A stretch of DNA of 64,000 bases. Source: Hetaerina americana (taxonomy: Eukaryota; Arthropoda; Insecta; Odonata; Calopterygidae). Location: contig JAKTNV010000002.1 of assembly GCA_022747635.1 (NCBI GenBank), positions 107,369,869-107,433,868 of the forward strand. The letters are read 5' to 3'. Positions 49,661-61,900 of the stretch are shown piece by piece. Each line of letters opens with the position of its first letter. Position 1 is the stretch's first letter. The translations under genes were made by a program, and so were the position numbers. The notes below the pieces were generated by a model. It was not told the origin of the DNA. It saw only the letters and a list, made by a program, of their open reading frames with translations, and did not search any database.

Positions 49661-50141
49661 ATTAACGGAGCACCAAGGTGCTCCAGGGTAAAGCACAATG
49701 CCACTATTCGGCGTCGTCCTTTCCGTCGTGCTATTCTTTTCGCACCGAAAATCTCTCCATCGCCATTAAATGCGTTATTTTCGTTCTATTACAGTGCTTC
49801 TATTTCGGTTTCTGAAGATAATTTCTCCGTTTTGAGTGAGATATTTCGTGTCCTTGGTTTCGAAAGTGAAGAGTATGCATTTTTGCCGTAAATAATTTCA
49901 AATTCAATGGCTAACAGACCTTTAATAGTGTAAGGGTTAACTGCTCTTTGTTTTAATCTTTGCTTCCCAATATTTATGAAGAGTTTTGAATGTAACTGCA
50001 TTATTAAGTATTCATAGGTTCAGTCAGCTTCGTCCCTTCTTTTTAAACACCGTTCACGCTCTCATTTCAGCTTCACCGTCTTCATTCTCATATCGTGATG
50101 TGCTGGTTAACATGGTTAACCAACTGTTACCATGATGAGAG

Positions 50142-50146
<5 letters not shown>
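49661..50146. other. non-coding, no feature recognised
   Basis: Transition back to AT-rich DNA; nothing supported. Confidence 0.45.
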
Positions 50147-50207
<61 letters not shown>

Positions 50208-50208
50208 A
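50147..50208. repeat. (TA)n(TG)n microsatellite
   Basis: About 26 TA units followed by a few TG units. A shorter TA tract recurs at 50254-50271. Confidence 0.95.
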
Positions 50209-50220
50209 TTGTACTATTCG

Positions 50221-50262
50221 GCACTTCCGTGTTACGTCTATGAAAGCATATACTATATATAT
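50221..50262 (+). repeat. short dispersed repeat between TA tracts
   Basis: GCACTTCCGTGTTACGTC followed by ATGAAAGCAT and TATATA matches the minus-strand sequence at 1999-2036 in content and order. Confidence 0.5.
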
Positions 50263-50271
50263 ATATATATA

Positions 50272-51829
50272 TGTATATAATATGTATATATGCATATACA
50301 TATGTTCATATATTAATGTTAAGAATTAAGGTGATTGTAATAATTTGGAGACTCTACGGTTGCCTCCGTTTGAAATATGACATAATCTGAGTTTCCAGGT
50401 TTCACCCAATGCAGTATTAGCAATTCGGTAACAAATCGCTGATTTTTGACGTGTCGCATTAACTACACCACTATTTTTTGCAATGACTAACCTATGAAGC
50501 TTGATCGCTTGCATACCGTAATTTTACTTGACTAACTGCATCATCAGGAATGTCAAATTTAGCGTAAATATTTTGTGCGTTCACTTTTACCAGCGTAGTA
50601 TTAATGTTTCAAATCAGATATTCGTATTATCTTTTTATTTGACATTTGAGATTAAATAACTCTGAAAAGGAGGATTGAATGCCTTTATGTGACTGAACTT
50701 AAAAATAGTATTCCCCGGGAACTAGTTATGTTACCATCAGCTGTTTCGAATCATGACGATAGTTGTTCAAATTGTTTCATTAGATGTGAGAACTCACGAA
50801 GCCAATATAATTGATCACAATGCATTGGAATTAGGTTGAACGCTTGTAAAAACTGCAACCTCTAATTTTTAAAACATGTGTGAAATTATTTTTCCTTATA
50901 ATTTGAGCTCTACTAAACTTTCTAAAATGGACGTATGTCTTCATTTATAAATTCATGTTGTTAGCTAAGTTTACTAAGGTAGAAAAGTATATTTCCTAAT
51001 TAGAATCATTGTAATACCTTACAAGCAGTTCGCAAATATTGTGCAATATGTGCAAGTGGTGTCTGCATTACTCCTTGTTTTTGTACTTTATGGATTAGAA
51101 ATTTAACTGTGAAACATAACGAGTAAACGCTAAAATTAAGATAAAGCAATCCTTAAAAAAAAAAGTTTAACCTTTTACTCATGTATATTATATTACCGGA
51201 TTTCTACCGTTATTTAAATACAAGAGTAAACCTTTATTCATATACCTTTATCTTGCCCTATAAGTGGTGGTGAATGCTTTAATTCTGGTTAAAACTTGGT
51301 CCCTATTATTCCTTTTTATCGGTTATATTAGCCGAAATATTTTGGTTATATTACTGTCGGCCTGATGCAGGAATTTCGCAATGTAAAAATAGTGATTCCC
51401 TCTAATCGGGACCGGCACCATCGGGTCACTCTAAATTAACCATTACGGTATTTTTCGAAGTTTATTAAAATTTACTGTAAGATCGTTCCTTATGTCCTTC
51501 GAACCTTTTCGACAGAATCTAATCGCGTATCTGAATATCTCACCCGGGTCGGAGAGCACTTCATCTCCCTGCAACCCTGCGTTATCTCCCTCGTGCACCG
51601 AGGATATGCAACGAACTCTTGCCGAATGCAGGAACGGGTGATATTAGTAGGATCAGCAATAGCAATCAACGCGGAGGTTGGCTTGGATATGTTTCGGGAG
51701 AGCTCACCTCGTAATAACAGAGAGACAAGTTAGACTCACACGCTCGGGATAGGGCAGACAGTTCCTTTATCAATGCAATTCGGAGTTATTCAGGAAGCTC
51801 TGATAGCCTTAAAGTCACTCTCCTTGCGT
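50272..51829. other. AT-rich non-coding
   Basis: No feature recognised. One plus-strand frame of about 100 codons without a useful start (roughly 51430-51730) is open but unrecognised. Confidence 0.5.
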
Positions 51830-51935
51830 TTTGGACTGGATTTCTCAAAGGGATCCCTCGGCATTTGAACCCAAGAGCTTCCAGTTTGTAGATCAACGCT
51901 AAAATACCAAACAAGCTGATAGGCGTAGATTGGCG
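51830..51935 (-). mobile_element. possible tRNA-derived SINE head
   Basis: On the minus strand, TATCAGCTTGTTTGGTATTTT is followed by GTTGATCTACAAACTGGAAG and then GGTTCAAATGC. Spacing and content resemble an A-box region, anticodon arm and B-box of a decayed tRNA-derived SINE. No family member is seen elsewhere in the window. Confidence 0.35.
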
Positions 51936-54489
51936 GCTTTTGAGAAATGGGTGAGAAGAATGACGGGAAAGTTTGAGCGGAACGAGAGAATATCAAAGAA
52001 ATAAGTACTAGGCATGGTGGGGAGGAGAGGGGATTGTTGGGAGCATTTCATCGGAGACATGTAAGATGGATTTTGGTAGACGATGGTCTGTTGAAGACTG
52101 TGAATGATGGGAGAATGTAAGGCAGGAGAGGGAAGGGCAGAAATAGGATAGCCATATTAGACGGAATTCAATGAGGAAACAGGTATGCGGAATAAAGGAG
52201 AGGCTAATTGTACTGTGGTGTATCAGGCTGTGGCGATGCCAGTAAATTCAGGGGTGTTGAGTGTGCGTCCAACCATAACCTACCCTAAAGAGTAGACGAA
52301 TAAGAAAGAGTGAATTCATGTACCTATTATTGGAAATGTCAGTGTTTCCAATGAGGGAATTTCATCCATCCAATCGGTCCGTCATCCTGCTCTATGTGAC
52401 CTACTGGTAACTCGGGAGGATTACTTCGGGCATGAGTGCTGGATAGAATCAGGTTTTTCGGCCCCCTTGGAGGTCTTTTGGCAAGTTAGGAGTGACTGCG
52501 CAGGGCCCAAGGACTACAAAAGGCAAAAAAATACCCAAGGACAATAATTCTACCTTTTATTTGTGCGATTTATATTTTGATTTTCTCAAAAAATTATCTG
52601 AATGAAATCAGGGGGACTTTGAAATGCGTCCGAGACGTGTAGAAATAAAGAAATGTCAGTCCCCGTCGGCGCAGATGGTTTATGATTCCGGAACTAAGAC
52701 ATTCCTTGAAAAATAAAATAGTTTTCAGTGAAAACTATGGTGATTAAAATTAATTTATTTAAGTAACTTTATGGTCATTTAGCGTTTTCTTTGAATTGTT
52801 TACATGGTACTAGATCCAGATTCTCTCAAAATCGTAGCAAAATCCTCATTTGGAATTATGCCTTTTATTTGGTTTTCAGTGAACATAATTTTATAAATAT
52901 AATATTTCTTATGAGCAACATGCTTATGTTTATTCACGCTCAAATACCACTGGATTGCTGATTAGAAAAGAATTTTTCTGATGCTTTGTCTTTTGGTTTG
53001 TTTAGTTTTACTACGAAATGGAAAACTTATGAAATATTCCTTGTAAAATGACTTGTAAAATATGGAACGCTCTTGCAAAAGTTTAACTAAATCCCATTGA
53101 TATTTCATATTTAAATAACCACCATGTTTTCTCAACCTTAACAAGCAATCTGGGTATATTTCTGTTATAATTTGTAAGCATCCATTTTTTAATTAGCCTA
53201 TAAATTCCAGTGATCACAGAATGACTTACGCACAGCTATTTTCTCATTGATCCTCAATTCAGAACAGAGCAAATCCCATTTTGTTTTTTTGTGCAAACGC
53301 AGTTTAAATCGAGGAGTGACCAACAAATAGATAAATAGGCATGTCCTTTCTCTGCGCTTGTTTATGCTCAGCGTTTACCTGATTCAAGGCCTCGGAAGCA
53401 GTCGGGTATCAGTCCCCACAAAGCACGCGAAGACACTCGTAATTTAATGTCCTCATTATTTATACTGGTTTGGGGACTTGATTTTTGAATACGACCTTCG
53501 ATTGAAGCATCAAATTGACGATCTATGTTCATTACGTTCCAGACCACTGACACGAAAGGGCGTTTAAACTTACCATAAAACTCCATTACTTACCATATGC
53601 TTGAAAAACGCCCTTATATTCATTCAAATCCCGACGCAATTTTTATTTGAAGACTGTAGTACTTCGATCCTCAACTAATACATTTAAAGATGGAGTTGAT
53701 TTAAAATCTCTCATTTGCAAATTAAGGGAGAGGATTGAGCTCTCGCAAAATGCATTGATTTATTTTATACCAGTGCAGTAAAACTGAACAAATACAAAAA
53801 ATTACATTCTCTACGCTCATTAAATTAAAAGGCACTACTTTATCCTTTCATATTTCACTTACATACTAGGAAATTCGTCATCATTTGTATTATCTTTTCT
53901 CCGTAATTTTCAGCTTCGGGAAAGTGATACTATTTATTAATACTCTAATGCTCACAACTTTGGTTACTTAAAATTACTGTACGGTGCTGGTGAAAATATG
54001 CATATTGTAACTTAATGGATAATAATCATTATAAAAATTAGCTGAACAGCTGTGATAACATTTTGTCAACGTATGAATCAATGTCAAGTGGATTCAATAA
54101 GCAGATTTAATGAATGCCTAACTTTTTAATTTTTCTCGCCATAACATATCCTTGAATAGGCTATATTATCATTGGCATTTCAGTACTAATGATTGTTTTA
54201 CCATAGCTCTCCATTCTTCTCTATTTTCCCCTTAGTTTAATTACCTCTCCACCTAATAGCTTTCCTATTTTTCGTCATTAATTTATCATTTGTCCTTGTA
54301 AATCGTTTTCCTCACGGGACCTTTCCTACAATTTTCCCTTCCATAAAGTTTAATAAAAATAATCCAATGCAGCTCAAGGTTTTTTCCCAACCCATTTATT
54401 TTTCGATGCCGTGGATCGAAAGGCCCGAATGAAGAGAAAATTCTCTTCATGTGGACCTTTCCTCATCTCCTTCATTGTATAATTATATG
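51936..54489. other. non-coding, no feature recognised
   Basis: Purine-leaning at 52010-52150, then AT-rich. Nothing supported. Confidence 0.5.
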
Positions 54490-55735
54490 CGATCTTTATA
54501 TATATGCATCCAATCCACGTCCTTCTTCCTCACTTTACCTCTCCAATTAACCTTCAGCATTCTCTTCCACCAGCATATTTCAAAGTTCTATTTATCTTTG
54601 GTTCACTTTTCCAATGCTCCATGTCTCTCATCTGCAGAGTGCCATGCAGAATAAAAACGTTTTGATGAACTACTTCCTTGATTGCAAACTCAGGTTCTTT
54701 AAACTTAGTAATTGCCTTCTCTTCATGAACGCCTTCATAGCTTGAGCTACTCCTCACTTGATGTCGGTCAAACTTCTTCACTTCCAAGTTGTACTGCTGG
54801 CGAGATAAATGAAGGAGTCCAAATGCTCCATTTCCACTCCTCGAATCGTGATATCTGACCTCAGCATCTCACTTCTACACATATTTATTTTAGTTTTCTT
54901 CTCATCTTGTCTCATATAATATTCGCGAAGTACTTGGTCCATAGACTTGTTCGAAGGTCCTCCTGCGTTCCTCCTGCTACTAAAATATCATCTGCAAACC
55001 GGAGCATGATACATTTTTCACGATTCACTTTGTCCTATTGACACCCAACTCTTGTGCTTCTTCCATTGTCTCTTCTATATATACGTTGAATAGGGCTGGC
55101 GATAGGTTGCATCCTTGCCTAAATAATTTTCTGCTTCTTACTTCCTTCCGGGTTTTATTTTCACGGTTTTCACCTGATTCTATTAGACTTGGCAGATTAT
55201 TCTTCTCTTTTTTAGCCCATTTCAAAGGCTTCTGGTATCTTCAAGATCTTATTCCATTTGGTTTTGTCATAAGACTTCTCCAATTCCGCGAATGGCACAT
55301 GCAATGTTTTGTGTGTGTTTGTGTGTGTATCGTTGCTTCGATCAGTGCTCCCTAGCTACCTACATCCTCTCTTATTCCTCAGTTTTTTCTAGATTCGTAT
55401 TGGTGTTCTGCAAGTGTTCTCTCTTCTATCCTGCGTGCTACGTTTTGGCCAATTATCCGAGTAAATATGTTCGATACGTGAGACACCAGATTCTAATTAT
55501 ATATGTTCTTCATATTTATCTGTTCACGGTTTCTTCAATGCTGCAATCTACCCACTCTTTTCAAAATACTCTCTGAGTTCCCGATGGCGTAGCTGTTGAT
55601 TATTCAAAAAATTGTATCCTTCACTTTTAACTTCGAGTGCCTTCATTATTTCTCCTTTATTTTGCCAACTCCTGGTACCTTGTGAGTCTTCAGTTCTTCC
55701 ACGGCTCTTTTGAAGCTGCTTCTCAGTATTTCAGA
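54490..55735 (-). pseudogene. broken LINE reverse transcriptase, inverted relative to the first copy
   Basis: Read on the minus strand from 55735: a segment like SSFKRAVEELKTHKVPGV (55660-55720), then RQGCNLSPALFNVYIEE (near 55070-55122), then LRFADDI with an intact catalytic FADD motif (54987-54998). A SFIYLASS...RSSTDIK stretch follows (near 54740-54815), then FIKTF and an ETW-like remnant. The same blocks occur in the same order in the copy at 34297-35720, including the shared RSSTDIK, so both belong to one family. Stops and frameshifts break it throughout. The endonuclease and the catalytic motif A region are missing or unrecognisable. Confidence 0.88.
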
Positions 55736-57027
55736 ATGAGTTTAGGTAATTAAATTTGAAAAAAAATTCCAAAAGCTACGATTTCGTTGCTTGACGTCGA
55801 CAAGTAAATATTTCTTTCCTGATAACTCCCTTTTCTATTTATTTACTATTTTTCACCACGAAAAACGTGATTCGCGCCGCAATATTTTTAAATTTCTACG
55901 AAGTAAATTCTTAAGGCTACCATTCGTTTCATTTCTTCATCGAGATATTCCTACGACGATTGAATCTATCGTGACAACTTGTTTAAACTAATTTTTGTTC
56001 TGAAGGGTTTAGGAACAAACATATTCCCTTGACTAGGTAAGGGAACTTTAGTCCAGCGGTCAGAAACTAATGACATATTTATTGTAGCCATATATTAAAA
56101 AGAATTATTATGCAAGTAAAAGAGAATTTTTATTTGAAAATATTAAAATATATTAATTTTTAAGTTCAAATAGAAAAATGTAATTACTATTGTTGCATAA
56201 AGAATTTTTGACTGCTGGGAAAGATCTCCACGGATACACATCTTCATGGGTGATGTGCCGATTATAGACAGGCTTTCAATGATCCCTGAAGAACTTCCTT
56301 CTGCCTATCTCCACGTTTGTCTTGCATCATTTATTTCCTCAGGTACTCAGGCTCTCTGCCCTCATTAATGCCATTCAGAATGCCTATTCTTGCCCTTTCT
56401 TTATTTTTAGACTTCCATTTCTCCAACACAACCTTTCTCCATCCCTCCATCACTGAGTATCAGCTCCCACCACTACCTCTGCCTTGCTCGAATTTCGCTC
56501 CGCAACTTCCTCTCTTTCCCTGCTTCAAATATTACTTTTTCCCTAAGATTTCTCTCTTGCTGACTTATTTTCCGTATTTTTCCTCATGATTTCTGCATTC
56601 TTCTTTATGAGTTTTTCATCAACGCGCATTCTATTTCTCAGATATGTGGTTTCATGTAACTCTGTAGGTCAAAGCGTTATATAATTTTTTCTTAAGTGTT
56701 TGCCCTTGGTACGTATCATCAATTACTCCCTCTTTGCAATGTTCTCTTTCGCCAACATATTTCTTCTCCTATTGTCCTTACTACTATGCACTTATTTCCA
56801 ATGTGAAATGCACCATCTTCTCAAGAACAAGCTTACACACTTCTAAAATTCTTCAATTTCAGGAAAGATGTTGAACTTTTTTCGTGATAATGAGGAGTAC
56901 ATTGCTTTTGTTTTTTTGTGAGTCTTGTTCATCGCCTACTCGACAGAGTGGTCATGTAATCCCGCCAACTTTGGCTCGCTGGAAAAAATATAAATTGAAT
57001 GCAAGCTAAAATAATAAATAAAGAAAT
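55736..57027. other. AT-rich, partly pyrimidine-rich non-coding
   Basis: C/T-leaning at about 56330-56590, otherwise AT-rich. No supported gene. Confidence 0.5.
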
Positions 57028-57062
<35 letters not shown>

Positions 57063-57069
57063 ACATATA

Positions 57070-57129
<60 letters not shown>
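57028..57129. repeat. (TA)n microsatellite with TATG interruptions
   Basis: Two blocks of TA dinucleotides separated by GTATGTATGTATACATA, about 100 bases in all. Confidence 0.97.
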
Positions 57130-57132
<3 letters not shown>

Positions 57133-57233
57133 TCAGAGAGAGATAGAGAATACCATATTTGCCAGAGAAAAATACGTAAATTATAATTATAAAATGTATT
57201 TCATGGAATGAAGAAAATTAGAACCGGTGCTAC

Positions 57234-57275
57234 TGATCTAAGTATTGCACCCAGTTGGGTGCTATACTTAGATCA
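57234..57275. repeat. near-perfect 42-base palindrome
   Basis: TGATCTAAGTATTGCACCCA and TGGGTGCTATACTTAGATCA are reverse complements apart from one offset in the middle of the stem, with almost no loop. It could be a foldback remnant or a cruciform-forming site. Confidence 0.75.
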
Positions 57276-58470
57276 ATATTTTTATGGGCATAACACATCA
57301 TAAGACTGCATCAGTCAACATTAAATAAATTAAGTTTAATTGGCTGGGTTTTAGACACACTAATGACACTAATGAAAATATGAAAGATGATATGAGTTAC
57401 TTCGCTTTAGGTTGTATCACATTTGCAATACGTGGCAAGTATTTGAGATGCATGGGAGAAAACATTGATTCATAAATTGGGAAAAGGTTCTGAGAAAATC
57501 CGCTGTTTGGTAAAAATCCATTGCTATGAGAAGATAGTAAGTGTGACGGGTGTATTGGACGAATTAACGTAGGAGTCCCTTGATTCAGGACGTGAGCAGG
57601 CAAGGCTTAGGCATTAAGTAAGCTGCGAAACATGTGAGTTTTCGTGTGGCACTGAGGGACTCATTAAGCTTCGAAATTATATTGGTAGGCTCGACCACCG
57701 GGGTAAAATAAAAGGGATTAACTCGACTCGAGCATTTAGTGGAACATTGCAAGAGTTTTCTTCTTTGTTGTTTTGGAACATTTCCACCTCATCGCACATT
57801 AATCTGTAATTTATAAACTTCATCACCGTCAGATTAAAAATTGTTTTTTCTCTTGAACGGTACACAGACAAGGAAATCGAACATCGGTACCCCAATATTA
57901 TATATAATTTGGACAACACTATTACGTGATTCAGCCAGAAACTAATTTCGGCAGGGTTTACAATGGTATATGCTTGTGTGTATACGTATTTTTTTGGTGT
58001 GTATGAAAATGGTTTAAATTATTTATTTATGGGCTCAATATTTGTGCGTGTTGGGCACCGAATATTGTTAGCTACTTTGTGTATGTAAAACTCTGTCTAA
58101 ATCAGCTATCCGCCTATTTTTTGCCATTTTTAAGTCTTCCCGTGATTATGTTTTCATATTATTGGCGTTTATATTATTGATCATGGTGGAATGTATCACT
58201 CCCCTGACTACTGCTTACCATTCAGTCTCAACTGCTAATCTTTCTTGCGCAACCAAATTTATGCGCCCACAGGTTTTAAATATGCCCTCTCACAAATCTG
58301 TTTTTACTTTACTCCTCTTCAATAATGCTTGCCCAAGCCTAAATACTATTTTGTTATATTTTCGGCGGTGGAGTGAAGGACTGGATGACTTAGTGAATTA
58401 AAGTGCCTATGTGCTGTCGGGAATTCGTTCCGACTTAACCCTTTGTAGCTCATCCCAATCCACCTCTCGC
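57276..58470 (+). other. intron or upstream non-coding
   Basis: AT-rich sequence leading to the exon acceptor at 58500. I see no upstream exon here; the frame at 58162-58401 is AT-rich and unrecognised. Confidence 0.5.
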
Positions 58471-58500
58471 CTAACGGTCCGTCCTCCATTCCGATTGCAG
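58471..58500 (+). other. splice acceptor region
   Basis: CTAAC at 58471-58475 matches a branch-point motif, followed by a C/T-rich stretch and TTGCAG at 58495-58500. Branch A to AG spacing is about 26 bases, normal for an insect-type intron. Confidence 0.75.
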
Positions 58501-58981
58501 GTGAAGGCGAAGCCCTGCCCGACGCAGCCTCCCGCCGCCGGAAACCGGACGTCCTCTTCCACTGGATACGCCGCCGCTTCCCCGGGTGACTTGGCCTCCG
58601 ACGGAGACTGCGACAGTGAGGACTCCACTTACTCGTGGGACGGCCACATCGAAGTACAGAGCGGGGACGTCCTTCTGGTAAAAATTGAGGAGAGCAGGCT
58701 TCTGCACCCGCCGAAGAACGCCAAGGGTGGCGCGATGGCGGTCGTGGGGGGTACGAACGTTCTCGATGGTATGCTCAAGGGTCCTCTGCCCGACGTGTGG
58801 GTGTACCAGGTGTCGAGGGCCGGCCACGAGCGGTGCGACGCTTCGGAGGGTGTGCTGTTGGACGTGGCGCCGATCACCGTGGACGGCAGGGCCATGGGAT
58901 CCGGGTCTGAAGTCGGCGGAAGCGTGGTGGTCATCCCGCTGTACGACCGGGACCTCGCCGATGGGAACAACCTGCTAGTCG
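58501..58981 (+). CDS. internal coding exon of an unassigned gene (160 codons)
   Basis: The exon begins on a codon boundary after TTGCAG and ends one base into a codon before GTGAGT, so it is phase 0 in and phase 1 out. It is GC-rich in an AT-rich setting. In order, the product shows a Pro/Ala/Ser-rich, probably disordered start (residues 1-33) with a possible N-glycosylation site at N15-R-T. An acidic stretch (34-42) follows, then a more ordered part (about 46-160). That part includes HIEVQSGDVLLVKIEESRLL, GPLPDVWVYQVS, EGVLLDVAPITVDG and PLYDRDLADGNNLLV. The beta-rich alternation suggests a folded domain. Cysteines are at 6, 37 and 112. No transmembrane segment is visible. The family is not recognised with confidence. 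By uncertain memory it recalls the extracellular N-terminal part of insect cuticle or EGF-repeat proteins (shavenoid-type or DNER/weary-type). The Met at 58411 lies in the intron in the same frame and is not taken as the start. Other open frames over this exon are shadows. Confidence 0.85.
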
Positions 58982-58987
58982 GTGAGT
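58982..58987 (+). other. splice donor
   Basis: GTGAGT directly after TCG matches the donor consensus. Without it the frame would run on to TGA at 59092-59094. Confidence 0.85.
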
Positions 58988-61900
58988 CTTCCCTCACTCT
59001 TCTTAGTCGGTCTCTTAACTGGTACGACGTTCCGCCCGGTGACTGGCGCATCCACTATTTCTCCCCGCTGGTTAGATTATGCTCTCGTGATTGAATTTTG
59101 GTGGTTAAGGTTTAGGTTTTATCTCATTCCAATTGATTACGGGGAACAAATTGGTAGTGCACGTAATTGTCATGTTTTATATCGGTAAACAAATAGCATT
59201 TGAAATTTATGGGATATTTAGGGAAGCCGTCAAATATTTTTCAAGCGAAGTTAACTTTTTTTGGCCAATTAGAAAGAAAAATATCATAAAATTTCATAAT
59301 TTTAGAATGCTATCTGCTTGGTGCAGGAGTTACTAGTATTCTGTGGTCAAAAATGTATGATTTGTAAAATTGGACCTTAATCAATGGAATATCGTGGGAG
59401 TGAAGTAATTGATTCACGAAGTCCCTATGTTTTTTTTGTAAAATTATTTTATTCCGATTTTCTATATATATTCCGATTTTCTATGCCTCTAAACACAAGG
59501 GTCTGTGTGGTTCCGTCAAATCATTTTTGAGACATCCTTTTTTATGGGGAAAACGTATTTGGATTAAAATTTTTAGAACTAAAAACGTAACATTAAAAAT
59601 ATTAGGAGTAAAACCTCATTAAAATTGCTCCAATTTTTTGTATTAATCTAATGACCATTCCTCTACATCCAGAATTATCTCTGAAAATTTTACTTCACAT
59701 AATTTGATTTCACCTGCAATAATTATTTTTGTCCTCTGTAGTAATTGTCATTGCCTTGATTTGAATAACAGCAAAACATACCTAAATATTCAAAACTTCA
59801 GCATGTGTATAATTTTAAATCCTCTTTCGTATTAATAAAATAATAGTCATATCAACTTGGACGTGTTACAGAGAGGCTTAAACTATTTGTAAACAAAAGG
59901 AATCGTTTGATAATCATTCGTATTAATATTCCTTCGGGGAGTGCCACTTTGATTGCAGAATATGACCAAAATATTCTCTCTCAACCGTTAAATTTATATT
60001 TTTTCGCAAAAAACTGATATTTAATGTCAATAAAAACAAATGGTTTTGAAAGAAGATAATTTTTTTAATCTTTCGGCAAAAAAGGAGCAATGGCATGAAT
60101 GTTAGCTTGTTTGAGCTGATATTTCCGTCTGTCGCAAGACTTAAATTCCTCTTTAAGGGTCAAGGAGACAATCAAACCTATTTGATATTCGCACTCATTC
60201 AAGCGGTTTTTGAGATATTTACAGTATATCTAAACTGGTTGTATAAAGACATGCAAAACTATAAACACCTGTTTAAAAATATTTCTTGCCAATAAGATAA
60301 TTATTTTAAGGAACAAATCACTAACTTCTAACCGTTCGCAGAAATTATACGTAATGCTTTAATTTTACATGCTGGAAGTTGAAAGCAAATTTAACATTCC
60401 AACCAGGAAATAATACACCTCAGTTTACCTGTATTTTCAAATAACCGTGAATTGGGCTGACTATTAGATTATACATATTTGATAGATTAGTTTGCGTAAT
60501 TACGAATCATGACACAAAAATGTTGAATTAAATATCGCCCGAATAAATCTCGAGTCAAACCTAATAACGTAATTTTTGTTGATTGCTTTTTGGCAATTTC
60601 CTCTTCTATTGTCTCCTCTGGCACAGCCTTTTCCCCACGTTTTCTAGTTCCTTATGTCCCCTTTTAATGAAATTTCTCAATTGCTTCCTTGCTGGGAGAT
60701 ACTTGATAATCTTTTTATGGAATTTAATCATGCGAAAACTCTCTCCCTTTCTATCTCTTTTCTCAGTGTGCGCCAACGCGCACTAATCATCCGAGTCAAT
60801 TAGCCGTAATTACTCGAACTATCGTTTGAACGGAAACCTTTGATGGGAGATGAAGTTCCTTCTTCTCTTTTTTTTTCATTAACCTTTCCTTTTTTTCTCT
60901 CTCACTTCCTTACCTCTATTTTGTTCCTTCATCCTCGTTCTCTGAACTCTACGCCGGCGAAGAATTTGCTTTTGAGATAACTTTAAGAGCTTTTGCGTCA
61001 GGGGATAGCTGATCACTGTAGCGTAATCGTAGTGCCTTTGAAGCTAAACGGAAGGGACAAGGGCTTCTTGGATCGGCAATGGCTTCCTTCTCCCTTTGGA
61101 GCCCTTTCTCGTCGGATACAGCAGTAGCGACACCCGGCCAGGGGATAATTGTAGAGAAAGACCGATCCTTGCGCAGGTGCCTCATTGGGTAATGAATCAG
61201 GCAGAACATGTGATTGAGAGGAGAGTCCTATGGCTGCACGAGAATCGAATGCCGTCCGGCAGATAGAACCGTATTTCTTCCAACCAAAAAGGGGTTCCTA
61301 TCCATCCCAACATTGAGCAGCACGCGCTAGGAAAATTTTCTTAAAAATCTACATTATTTTAAATAGTTTTTTTCTTATTTTTCTATACCATTAACCTCAA
61401 TCGACATTAAAGGCAGTACATCTATTTTTCTTAATGTTACTTCGGAAAAATTAATATTATACACGATGTTATTGATGCTTATAACTATTGTATTAGTGTT
61501 GGTCTTTTGCATCGTAAGCCACCCCTAAAACTCTTCCCATCGCGAACTCTTTAGCATGAAATCCTGAATCGAATATGTCACTATTAATTTAATGCCATGC
61601 GAAACAATTTCTCAAATAAAAACTCTAATAATCCATTGTATGAAACGAAATGCTCTAGCAGCTTCGTGCGAGCACGCGTATTATTTTCAATAAAAATTGC
61701 CTGTGAGTGCGTTACCGCTCAGATGGCCAACTATTGAAATAATTTCTCAAAATAGTAAATATCCACTATTTAATTTCCTTTGCATAGTTTTCACAGAATA
61801 GAGTTTTTTTGTCAAATAAAATCTATTACTTGTGTTTGGCTATTGCAGCAAAGTTTAACCTCTTTAATTTTGATCCATTAAGGAAGACTTTTTATTGAAA

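Noticed and set aside
51430..51730. About 100 open codons on the plus strand without a useful start
   Set aside because: No family resemblance and no convincing splice sites; such a frame is not rare by chance in 64 kb.
58411..58500. Met at 58411 as start of the exon frame
   Set aside because: The 30 codons before 58501 contain the branch-point-like motif, the pyrimidine tract and the AG acceptor, so they are best read as intron.
58629..59051. 140-codon minus-strand frame over the exon (also 58471-58827 minus and 58685-58978 plus)
   Set aside because: Shadow frames of a GC-rich exon; they cross the splice junction or lack splice sites of their own.
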